From the NCBI GenBank assembly GCA_050084515.1, contig CM114272.1:53878001-53942000 (forward strand): 64,000 nucleotides of DNA. The letters run 5' to 3'. Shown here one piece after another: positions 1-11,019 of this stretch. The stretch is from Blasia pusilla (taxonomy: Eukaryota; Marchantiophyta; Marchantiopsida; Blasiales). Position numbers and translations under genes: made by a program. Under the pieces are notes generated by a model. It searched no databases. It worked only from the letters and a program-made list of their open reading frames with translations, and had not been told where the DNA came from. Numbering within the stretch: the first letter of the stretch is position 1; the number at the start of each line of letters is the position of its first letter.

Positions 1-3000
1 GATTCTTGAAAACTCCCAAATGGTATTTGAGGATACCAAAGTGCTTTACCATACACAAATAAGAAAAAAAATGTATAATGGAAAAACTTCTTTATGTAGG
101 TCACATGGATGTCTGATGCCTCCTCTATTTAATTGAAAAAAATATCAATGCATATGCTCACTTCACGATCATAATTCACGATGATCAACATGCATATGCT
201 CACTTCCACCAGTTGGAAAAATTGATGCAACTTTAGAAGCCAACGGTAAGTCATAATATTTTGCCTCAAGCTAACACTTACTTACCTTTAGTATGATGTG
301 CAAATATGAGAAAATATAATGTGACAAAATCATTGAAATATATTACAAATCTTGGAGATACAAAGTGACATAGTCCGTCCGTGCACTCACGGAAGAGCTT
401 CGATGGAACATGAACATGAAGATAAGTCGACATACAAGAATACTCTACCATTGCGGCTCCCGACTATTTCACTACTCGATAAACTAGGATTTCTTACCTA
501 TTTTTCTTTGTTTCTATTTAGAGAAAATTTTTGCATCAGGGTATCCTACTAAGATAATCCTACTAACGCTACTCCATAATTCACATACGTCATATTATTA
601 TGACTCCTTCGAAGTCTAAGTCACAACCATCAATCTAAGCCTCTCCTCATATAAGAGGATCGATCATATTAATGGTGCTAAGAAAAGTGGATGTTGAGAA
701 TCCAACAACAAATTAGAACCAATTTCCTTATTTTTTTGTGATAAAGTATTTTCACATGAAGATTATGTTCATGTTATATGCCTTGTAGCCCTCTTAAGAT
801 CTTATGTTGGAGATCATGAGACACAATTCTTCTTTGATTTTCCAACTAAATCTAAGTATTATAAATATAAATTTGGTCAAATCATGGATGATCCCCTTCA
901 TCAAGATGTAGTGCTCTAAGAGTATGGTAGATCACATCTTGAACCTTAAGGTGTCCAATACCACCAATTAATTTGCTCTATCACATGTACTCTTATAGAA
1001 GCTAATTTTAATGCACAATTATAAGCTCAAGCATGGATTAGAAAGTAAACACTTCAAGCACCAATACCCAAAGTCAAGGATTTAAAGAATGAAGGAGTCT
1101 TTTTCAAGGAAAGTTGTATCTTTCATGTTTACAACATATACCAAAAGATGAGTTGTGAAACCTTATAGCCTTCACCTTCTTACATTTCCAATGGAAACCA
1201 TAACATGAATGACATATTTTAGTATATCTCTAATTTTCTAATTTACATTCCATGGCATCTTCCATTTTCTTGAAGATTCTCAGTTGATGCAAGGTTGAGT
1301 AGCTTGTTGAGTTTCACAATCTTCTCTATATATGATCTAATATATCACAATCCTCTCAATATTAATCCACTCAAAGTAGGAGCCATAATAACACTCTCTC
1401 ATGGGACCTAAAATCCATTAAATATAGAATATATGTTCTCAATTTTCACTAGTATAGAAGTGGTTATTTCAATAACCGAAAGCGCGGAATCATTCTCAAC
1501 AAATTCATCTTTATGGCCCCTACTACTAGGCCATATCAATGGGTTCTCTCTCTCTTGTTGCCATGTACTCTGGTGTCACTTGGGTGCTAAGTTGATTTGG
1601 AGTGTAGAGGCTACAGAATGCAAGTTGTTCCACAGTAATTTCTCAACAGTCCGATGTGAGCCAAATTGAAGACATTTGGACTCATTATGCTCCTTGTTAG
1701 TATTAGTATTTCTTGACTCCTCCACTTTTTTTTTCATATTAGTAAGTGGAAGGTGCTCTCTCCATGTTGTGTTCCACCCTTCATGCCGTATTAGTGTTTC
1801 AATCAATTCCATTTACGTCCATCACGCCACCTTGTTACTCATGCCGTGTTAGTATTATTTTAATAGACTATCATAGCATAAAATTTTAAAAAATTCCAAA
1901 AACCAAGGCTGCATACTATTTGTATGTCCATAAATACACATCTCCTATGTAATACTTCTCATGTTGGGTACCTCAAATCCATTCTCTCGAGATAAATAAT
2001 CTTTTGAAAAAAGAAGGAATGGAAATAGAAATATTATGAATAGGAGCTCTTCTTCCTAAAATTTAATCCAAAATAAATCAATTTTAGGTGATAACTAAAA
2101 TCCACAATGATACCATTTTAGGCGTTTGCATGATAAAATAGAATTGCAAGTATGACTCTTGAAGAGTTCAAAATAATCAATGGAAAAGAAAAGTAAGATG
2201 GTTATATAATAATACTATTTTATATCATATGATATCTTGAATTACTTTAGTAATATTAGAATATCCTAAGGTTGCACAGAAATGGACATGTCTTTCCAGA
2301 GGACATGCCTAATGGATCCCCTAACGGGTTTTTTTGTACATCAGAAGCCCACTCAAGATGCGGGAATGTGCGGTTCCAAGGGCAAATTAAGGAGGTGGGT
2401 AGGAATTGGCCCGCACCATTCTGCCCTACGTGGGTCAGTGCGGGCTAGAGTGGGCTACAAAATAGGCAACGAGCTCTTAGATTGGGTGCGGGCTGGCCGA
2501 TCCCGGGTGTACGTTGCGTCGTTGTGCGCGGGGCGGGGCGGGTACCTGCGTCCACGGATACGGACTTTGTCCGTGTGCAACCTTGGAAGATCCTAAGTGC
2601 TGTTGAAGGGCATGGCGAGACACATTTTCCTTTTCTTTTCTCTTTGATAAATCCTCCTTTTCCATTTGAAGTGCCAAATTGAAGTTCTATGTGCGAATAA
2701 CATGTTTTCTTCTTTTTTCCTTGCCTCATAATACTTTCCAAAAATTATGTATATTGATCTATGGGGTTCGATGGAATATAAACTCAAGAAGATTTTTTTT
2801 TTCATACAATGAAGTTAATAAGTATGGACTCACCTTAATCAAACCCAAGATACATAGTAGAGTGTAATGAAAGACAAATAAAACATCTTCAAAAAATGAA
2901 CATTTGTTGGCATTATTTGAATTTCAAGAAGATGCACTCTTTCAATTTGAGATGCCTTTTTACTGCATGAATAACATTTTTCTTCTTTGTGCCTCATCCA

Positions 3001-5330
3001 TAACACTTCTTGAAAATCAAGTAGATCTGTAGGATTTTATGACATAGAAAGTTTGGAAAATGTTCTCTCATCCAAAGAAGCTAATAACGTTGGACTAACC
3101 TTAATGATACTTAAGATAGGTTAAAAATTAACATGAAAGCGAGATGAAACATTTCTAAAAAATAAACATGCATTGGAATTAGTTGAGAAACACTTGCGCT
3201 TATGGTTTAGAGTGCTAATTTCTCCACATGAATTTCCTCTTTAAGCCCCACAATATAAAACCTTTTGGAGATCACGTTTTTTCGGAGGATTTGACAGAAT
3301 AGAGAGTCTAAATATTTTTAGAGAATGTGAAAATCAGTAATTGTGCAAAATGAAAATGTCTAATAAAAATATTCCATGTAAGAAATAATAATTTATAGCT
3401 AGCCTAATAATATTATATTGTGTAAAAAAATTTGAATGAATAGAATAGGTATCTTAGAGAAATTAGCATATTTTGGAAATATTTGAATCAATGTGAATTA
3501 TTAACCTTTATCTTTCTACATCTAGACAATATTCAAATCTGGTTTTAGGGAGGCATAAGCTTCTTGTTTCTCCATTGCTTCAACCAAAAGGTGTTCAACA
3601 AAAGTCTCATATAGCAAGTATGGATCTGGTTTTATATTTGTGCATGCAAAGATACATGAGAGAGTTCTCCAAAAGGAGCAAACAAATTGTTGTGACCAAA
3701 AGACTTGCAATGCTAGAATCAACTATATATATATATGCATGTGCAAGAATCAGTAGGCTTACTATAGGGGTAGATGTAGGTCTTCTCCATTTGTGAAGCC
3801 AATTTTTTTTTGCATGTAGCCATATAAGATATGTAGTAGACGTAGGCTTCTTGCTCAAAACTATTGAAAGAAGACTATACAACTATGTTTTCCATTCAAC
3901 AAGCTCATTTGAGGAATTTCAAATGCATTGGAACTCATATCTCAAGTGCCATATTTTGGAGCTAGTATAAAGGTCTCCAAAGAGTCCATCCCTAGTAACC
4001 TAACGAGTTTTGTGTGTGCTTGCTTTGGTTGCGTGGTTGCTTTGTATCTATTTGCACCATTCCCCTATGGTGAAATTTTTGAAAAAAAATTAAATTTCAA
4101 TATTGACGACTTAAAATATGTACTTGGAAATAATATGACTTTTCTAAATATGCTTAGTCAACCAGTAAATGCAATAGTAAATAATGAACCAACCTAAAAT
4201 TATCTACTCTAAAACCATATATCATAACATCAACCTAATGTGAATATGAAGAAAATTTGGTTGAATTAATAAGTCATTGAATTTTAAGTATGAAAGTATT
4301 TTTGGAAAAATTGAAATATCCCAATCATCAAATTACGTGACAAGAAGCCGCAACATACTGCCGCCATCTGTCAAGTTGGGTTGGGGATGGGGGGAGTTAC
4401 CAATGACTCACCATGGAGGGAACCATCCTCACATAATAGTAAACATACATGATTGGGTTCTATTATATATAATTGTATGGCATGGGCATAAAAATATAAT
4501 CTCCTGTTTTAAAATAGATTTTCCAAACCACATATTTCACTCAAAAGAGGGAATTTTCATTTTCATTTTTCAAGAAAATTTATCCAAAATTCATATAAGG
4601 TTATACTATTATATACTATGAAAAGCGGAGATTTTTAATTTTTTCCCATGCCCTTAAATGATGATACGTGTGATCTGGCTAACAAGAAAATGTTTTTGAA
4701 ACATGCACAATAACCAAATACTTAGGAAGTTTCTCACAAATGAGAACATGTTAGTCTTAAGTAGGCCTATTGCATTGGTGCATGGAATGAGTTGCACATT
4801 AGTTGTAATAGGGCACATCAACGGGAGAAGCCCATCTCATGAAAGGCATGATTGTCACTAGCTTACAAAATTTAACTACGAGGCATAATACGATTATATT
4901 CATTTCAATTGATCTATTTATGTACATGTAATGGAAATTTATTTCCTCCAACACTTCAATCCAAAGAGGCAATAGTAATACCAAGCATTAGAATTAAGAA
5001 TACGTTGATTAAGCGTACGTTAAGAAGTCCTTGCTGTATTCAAAAGATGTGATGTGGGAAGTCCATAAGGGATAGGATGATAAAGCCTATGGACACATTC
5101 AATGATTATGAAATGTATATTAATTCAAGGACACTATCCAGTTTTGGCTAACAACTTACATACTTAATACGTGGCATTTGTGAAGGTAAATAATAATAAT
5201 AATATTTTTCCAAGCAACTAGAATGTAATCATGTAATAAAGTGCAAAGGGACCTAATTGAGCATAAGAAGAACTAAGTTTCAAGCGATTAAAATAAATTT
5301 AAAATTGTGGGAGTTAATTATCGGAGGTAA
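1..5330. other. AT-rich intergenic DNA, no gene recognised
   Basis: The open frames here are short and low in complexity, and none resembles a protein family I know. A 17-base phrase (atgcatatgctcacttc) occurs twice about 42 bases apart near 150-206. The only GC-rich patch is at 2281-2590 and is listed separately. The stretch is probably old transposon debris, but no domain can be named. Confidence 0.5.
2281..2590 (+). repeat. GC-rich dispersed repeat, copy 1
   Basis: A GC-rich patch in AT-rich surroundings. Its right end (around 2555-2590, containing ggactttgtccgtgtgcaac) matches in reverse complement the start of a second GC-rich patch at 29268-29300. Both patches carry gacatgtc-type phrases near an end and repeated gcgggct words inside. 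Short related phrases occur near 16228 and 26520. Boundaries are approximate and the element class is unknown. Confidence 0.4.
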
Positions 5331-5363
5331 TTCAAACTTGTGCATTGCACGGGCTTACACTAG
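5331..5363 (+). mobile_element. Helitron-like 3' terminus
   Basis: The stretch contains gtgcattgcac, a short GC hairpin, followed by ggg and then CTAG at 5360-5363, next to a T. Plant Helitrons end in a GC-rich hairpin about 10 bases before CTRR and insert between A and T, and many plant copies have the related core gtgcattgcacggg. The left half of the stem is eroded here. No 5' TC end or Rep/helicase frame was found, so this is a terminus only. Confidence 0.4.
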
Positions 5364-6349
5364 TAAGTTGAAATATAGTCATTGGATTTGTGAAAACATG
5401 TGGATAAACCTAATTCATGTTTCACTTCTCCTCTAAACCAAGGGATTTAAAAAAAAAAGGGTCTTCTTGAGCCATAATTGGTTTCCAAACTTAAAAAAAA
5501 GTCCTATAGCATGCAAGCTACATACAATGAACCCAACTTGGGTTAAAAAAAAATCTAATAGATGTTCCTCCATCCTAATGAAAATCACACTTTCTACCTT
5601 TAGGGAATCTTCATCCCATAACACAAAGTGTGGAGTGATCTTCTCCCCGATGAGCGAGAAATCCTAGATTTCTTCCCATTGGATACTTAAAACGCCTTTG
5701 CATTTTGGAGGCTATTGTAAAATTCATTAATTTACATGGCCTGAAAATATTTTACAACATATTCAAATACTCTCCCATTATTTATGCATTTTTTTAAGGA
5801 ATTTTATTTCTTCCAATAAGAACTCGTTCCCATGGAAAGAATTCACGACAACCACCACGTCCGTAATCCTAATTGGATCGAATCGGTCGGGCAAGCAAGC
5901 AAGCACAAGAAATTACAACCAACTAAAATATATGCCATAGCAAAATAAAACACAGAGTATGAAAATACAAAGGCCTTGAATGTCCTCCCATCCTAATACA
6001 TTAGTGTGCAGCCTATACAAATTCAAAAAGAAATTTCTTGTTGCATGCGCCTATACAAGTTCAAAAAGAAATTTCTTGCATGTTTCTTCTGCAGGGCATT
6101 TTAAATATGGGGCAGGGTTCAACACACAGGATTAAGGCACATTCAAAGGGGGCCGTACACAAGAGGACCGTGCGCACAAGGAGGGCCGTATATTAGAGAG
6201 GACATTGTAACGGGCACTAACTAGTAATATAAAATTCTCGATTCGATTACTTCACATGATTTCAAATTTTTAGAGGGATCGTCATTTATTTATTTATTAT
6301 TTTACTAGTCAATTTAATCATTTTTCAGCATTTAATTTATTTGCGTAAA

Positions 6350-7260
6350 TCGTTGGAGATGCCCGTACCCACCGTCACGGCCCTGTAGTGCCGTCGATTG
6401 TGTCCTATGACCCCTCCTTGTGACGTGTCCTAATAACCGACTGCATCGTGTGACGGGCTCTAGTAACGGACTTCGGCTGGGCCGCCGGCTAACGGAGTTC
6501 GCGACGGAGAGTCCCCTTGAGGGAACGAACGTCGCGACTTTGGGGCTCTGAACTGCGGGACTATGCGTAACTCCTCAGGTTATCTCGCCCGGTCGGTCCG
6601 CTCGCTCGAACTCCGTACGGTCGGAGTGACTTCGGATTCCTACGTACAATAGTAATCATGAGTATCGCCCGCTCTTGTACAGTGTACACTGTTGCGATGA
6701 CAATAAGGACGTCATTATGGATGGTATACGGACTCAAAATCGCCATCGATGATGATTTTGTTCTTCATTTCTGGTTATGTGTTCGCTGTGCTGTAGTACA
6801 GTACTACAGTACTGTTTCCGCGCTCGCCTCCACAGTCCGGAAGATGTTGGTTTTCGAAATTTAGAGTCAGAATAACGACAAAAAGAAGAACCTTTCTGGA
6901 GTCGACACAATTGTCTTCTGAGGTGGATACCGCCGTGGATTGTGGGCCCCGGTTGTCGTAGACACGTAGTCGATAACGAGCATCATGGTATCCTCGAGGA
7001 CCTACGGTCCAACGTGCTTTTCCCGGGGGCCCCGCGATATCGAACATTCAATCATTTGGAGCTCCAAAATCGTGCTTTTGTGATTCCCTGGAGGAATCTC
7101 TGGAACTGACCGAACAAGGCCTCAGTAGTGGACGTGGAAACCGAGACACTCTTTCGTCGGGAGTCCGACCCTATGTCCGCGACTCCGTCGTCGCCCGCAG
7201 TCAAAGGAGATCCCAGTTCCATTTGGGTGAGGGCTTTATTAAGCATGTAATGTGAGGACG
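6350..7260. other. GC-rich island, unassigned
   Basis: This roughly 0.9-kb block is rich in G, C and CpG and has sharp borders with AT-rich DNA. A 64-codon minus-strand frame at 7052-7246 is the longest plausible one and matches no family I know. The block abuts the 3' end of the non-LTR retroelement. It may be retroelement leader or LTR sequence, or a fragment from a GC-rich locus. No rRNA or tRNA sequence was recognised. Confidence 0.4.
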
Positions 7261-7286
7261 GAATTCCATGTCAACGGATATTTCAC

Positions 7287-7326
7287 TCTATTATTAACAG
7301 GAGTGTTCTATTATTAACAGGAGTGT
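7287..7326 (-). repeat. 20-bp tandem duplication at retroelement 3' tail
   Basis: The 20-base unit tctattattaacaggagtgt occurs twice in direct succession. It lies about 150 bases past the last codon of the minus-strand non-LTR element, where such elements commonly end in short tandem repeats rather than poly(A). It may therefore mark the element's 3' end, but no target-site duplication was identified. Confidence 0.5.
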
Positions 7327-7472
7327 AGTTTCTTAATTTGTAAACCTTTAACATATATATTCACTTTATTATAAAATAAATCTCAAAATAGGACAAAGAA
7401 AGGTAATAAAAATTCTAAAGAGCAGTAAAAAAATGCAAAAAAAAATGGCAACAAGCCAACGCAAACATCGAT

Positions 7473-10400
7473 TCAACGAACTACGCGATTGATAGTCTGA
7501 AACAAATCTAACAAGAACACGAGTGGTTGGTCAGACGTGAATGGACGACGAGGCAAGCGACCCCCCACCACCTCCGCAGGACGTATCAATGCCAAGGCTT
7601 GTGCACGTTGTAAGGCCACTGAGATGCATTGCCGAAAATAAGTAGTTACTACCGAGAGAGAAGGACTACGGGAAGGGGCAATGTGAAGATTCTCGAGGGA
7701 GTGGTGAGCACATGTTTTCAGGAAAGTATCAAAAGACACATGTAAATGACCGAATACTTCCAATGCAAAAGGAATAAATCCACCAGTCGCATGTCTCACA
7801 ACATAACTTAACTCCTTGATTCTTGCTGCAGCTTCGGCCGCCAAACCTTTGGTATGTGCGGCTCGACACACCAAGTCAGAACGTGTTGGATTAGCAACCA
7901 CCACATCACCTAGTGTCTCGAATCCACCTTGAGACATAACAAGATCCACTCTCTGACGAGAGGTTGCTTGTGTGGTTGAAGGTAGGACGTGGAGTTGCTC
8001 TTGCCCAACGGTGTATCATGCAGTACGAGCCACCGATGCTCCCGCTTCTCTAATGACATCATGTGTGGCCGTTCGTTCTCCACCATGTGCACATGGGAGA
8101 ATATGGATACCCTTAGTATCAATGGGATCCCCGCATACACAATTCGGCACATCTAAGAGAGAAGGATGGGGAAGTCCAAGACGTAACCGCAAAGCTGTCG
8201 AGAATATACTTCGAGGAAGACGAAATGGAAGAATAAGAGGATTTTTTGTAAGCCATGCCCTTGCTCTGGTACCCGCACATGAACGTAGACGAGCTTGATT
8301 AGCGTCAGAGGATGCCTCGGAGAGAATGTTGGAAAAGTTGATTTGATGCAGATTCTCGGAGATATGCTCTTGAAGTCGATCAAGCCCTTCCGTAATCAGT
8401 TGACTTCTTCCTCTTGTGTAGCAAGAGGAAGAAGAGCTCGTGCAGATCTCAGTTCTTGTTGAAATAACAAGTCCCCCTCCTCTACATGGGCGATATGATC
8501 CATCAAGATAGGTGTATCTCCTTGGAGAAACCTTGAAGCCATAATCGGTGCTACCAACGCCCAACTCCCCAAAAAGGCTGCGGGAGCAGATGCGATTGTG
8601 GAGGACAATCCCACCCCTCCAAAAGAAATAGGAAAGATAGCTTATCGTGGAGCAAAGATATCATCCTCTTCAGGCCAAGAAGTTGACCAAATGTTGCCAA
8701 GATAGAAGCATCAAAAGATGCCAACCGATGTAAGAACCTTGAAGTGGGAGGACAAGTGCGAAGAAGGTAGGATAGACATTGTAGAAAATATTGGGAGAGA
8801 ATCCCATAAGCCACTTGGGGATCCCCTAGATGAGGTAACAAATGAAGCCATTCCACGTCTTTCAAAAGGGCCTCATCCAAGAACTTTGAGACATAGTCGA
8901 TGAAGCCAATTGGGACCCCAAGAACTCTAACCCCTTCAATGTAGATGGGAAAATCAAGAGTACGTGGGATGAATGTTGAGGGAAGGCATGAAGGAGACCA
9001 TACTCCACATTTACTAGGTTGGACTTTAAGGTTTAAGAAAGAGAGTTGCTCCACGAAATGGATATAAGCAGGAACCACTTCAAAAGGAGGACCTATAATG
9101 TGAGTGTCATCAGCAATAGAAGGGAAAAGAAAAGATGGAAATGCTTGCGCTCATGCTCGAAGGGCACGAAAATGGGCAATGGCAAAGAGTGGGCCACCCA
9201 TGGGATCACCTTGACGTGTGCCACAAGCCGATTGTAGAATACTATATTCCCCAGAAGTAGCATGATGGGAATAGATAATGGGCGTATCATAGGCATAGAA
9301 GGAGCAAACAAATGGAATGAGGCTCGCGAGTTGTTCTCATGCACAACATAACTCCTCAAAGATGGCCGCACGAGAAATTGAATTGAATGCGTTAGCCACA
9401 TCGAATTGAATTGCTACCCAATCTGGATGAACATCAAGAGTGGAGCGAATCCCATGCACCACAGCCTCACAACCTCCAGGAATTGCCACTCCAAATTGAT
9501 GAGGAAATAAGTGGGCACTAAAGTGAGGACGAAATTGCAAGCATAGGGATCGACTAACCAAGCGGTATAAAACTTCTCCAATAGCCAAAGGGCGCACACC
9601 TGAAGAAGGCTTATCCATAGTCAACAAACGACAAGCCCTTAAGAGCCTAGAGATAGATAATGGGAGACGACCTGCTGCCATATGTGCACACACCTCATAT
9701 AGAGAGACAAAGCCACTTGTTGAATCTGCTGGGATAAAGCAATCGTAGAGATGCTCAAAAACCATCCCTGATAGCAATGTTGTTGATAAGCGAGGAGTAT
9801 GTAGAAAAGCCCTTGTGAAAACCTCCAAGTCAAGGTCTGTTGTATAGTCTTCCATAAAAGGTGGAGCATCGCCACTTGAAGGATGAAGAGCTTCTAAGAG
9901 AGCCAATGTTTCCGCACTTGGAACCGCCGGAAAAAGAAAACCCAATGCTCGAGCTGCACGTGAAAACTCACCAACCTGCCCCAAAAGTAGACTTCGTCGA
10001 AGGGGTTGTTGTATTGAAGGCCTCCCATGATTGGCATGTTGAGTGGGATGAGCCGCAGCTAAGGCCTCTACTCGAAGTACATGCTCATTCTGAAGATTCT
10101 CCCAATCCCCAGACATAATGTGTTGAATACGTGTGGAGGTTTCACGATAACCCGTTGCACCACCCCTTGGAGAGAGGACTAAAACCCATTGTGGGAAGAA
10201 AGATAGGAGATACCAAGAATTTATATCTGTGAGGTTACGTGCTAACCTTTCTAATGGGAAAAGCAAAGCTTGTTGGGTGATGGGGTGAAGAGCAATAGGA
10301 ATGCGAGTGTAGAGTCTAGGACGAGGAAGACTTGGATGGAAAGAGCAAAGGAGATTAATTTGGCTTAACCAGGTCCAAGCAGTTGGTGTGGGGAGTGCAT

Positions 10401-11019
10401 TAGGAGGTGGGATCGGGTTAGGGATTGAAGGCGCATGCATAGATCGACAATACTGCCGATGTCTTTTGATCCCATTAGGAGCAAAATCCTTACCACAAGG
10501 TATGCAACGAACCTTTGGTACAAATGGAGAAGTAGAAGGGTTACAAGGAGAGGAGGTAGGAGGTGCAAGAGGTCATGATGGCCGACGATGGGGGGGTAAG
10601 TAGGTTGGGGAAGGAGGAGGAGGAAGAGGGGAGATTCGGGTAGAATAGATGGGAGTTGGAAGCAAGGGCATAGATGAGATATGTGGGGATGGCAAAGTAG
10701 AAGGATTCGGTAATAATGGATCAAGATTAGGCTCAATAGGACAAGGTGAAGAAGGGAGAAGAGCAGAATCCGAAAGAAATGTAGCGAGTGTAATGGATGT
10801 ATTAGCATATGGAGGAAAATGGCGAGATCTATGATGAGGAGGTGAACTAGGGGGAGAGGTTACGGTTGTAGGAGGGCGTGTAAAACCAGATAAGCGAGTA
10901 GATGGAGAATCCAACTCCATCTCTGATGACATAGAAGTAAAGGTAGGCAAGTCATGGAAGACACGAAAAGACATATGAAACGTGGTTTGGAGAAAGCATG
11001 AGGATAACGAGCAAAGCAA
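7473..11019 (-). pseudogene. Broken RT-endonuclease polyprotein of R2/NeSL-like element
   Basis: Read on the minus strand, the frame starting at 11019 gives a Pro/Ser-rich leader, a TGA at 10573-10575, then a CX2C-X11-H-X3-C finger (CIPC...HRQYC, about 10535-10455). The reverse transcriptase follows: motif A QFDVANAFNSISR (near 9390), the RQGDP...PLF block (near 9200) and the catalytic ADD in SIADDTHI (near 9110). Two further TGA stops fall at 9337-9339 and 9151-9153. The thumb continues (LGVPIG), then the frame shifts near 8640-8660 and again near 8400. The endonuclease part shows a CVC...H...C knuckle (near 8110), a TGA at 8016-8018, and RVDLV...GDVVV with downstream Lys residues, consistent with a PD-(D/E)XK fold. 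The frame ends at 7473. About 1,180 codons are recoverable. Domain calls rest on motifs, and the clade name is inferred. Confidence 0.8.

Larger units (their letters stand above)
7287..11019 (-). mobile_element. Non-LTR retrotransposon, R2/NeSL-like (restriction-like endonuclease type)
   Basis: A minus-strand element of about 3.7 kb carrying one long coding region with, in order, a Pro/Ser-rich N-terminus, a Cys2-His-Cys zinc finger, a reverse transcriptase and a C-terminal cysteine knuckle with restriction-like endonuclease. That order is typical of the early-branching R2, R4 and NeSL group, which integrates by target-primed reverse transcription. There is no apurinic endonuclease domain of the L1 type common in flowering plants. 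The 3' boundary is placed at a 20-bp tandem repeat. The 5' boundary is the first in-frame Met and may lie further out. The element is dead, with four stops and two frameshifts. Confidence 0.75.

Noticed and set aside
2282-2596. 104-codon plus-strand frame in the GC-rich patch
   Set aside because: Part of a dispersed repeat with overlapping frames on both strands and no family resemblance.
6350-7260. GC-rich island as rDNA or an R2 target
   Set aside because: No stretch resembled 18S, 5.8S or 28S rRNA.
10365-10808. 147-codon minus-strand frame rich in Leu, His and Pro
   Set aside because: It is out of frame with the zinc finger and the RT polyprotein. The real frame continues through this stretch with one TGA stop.
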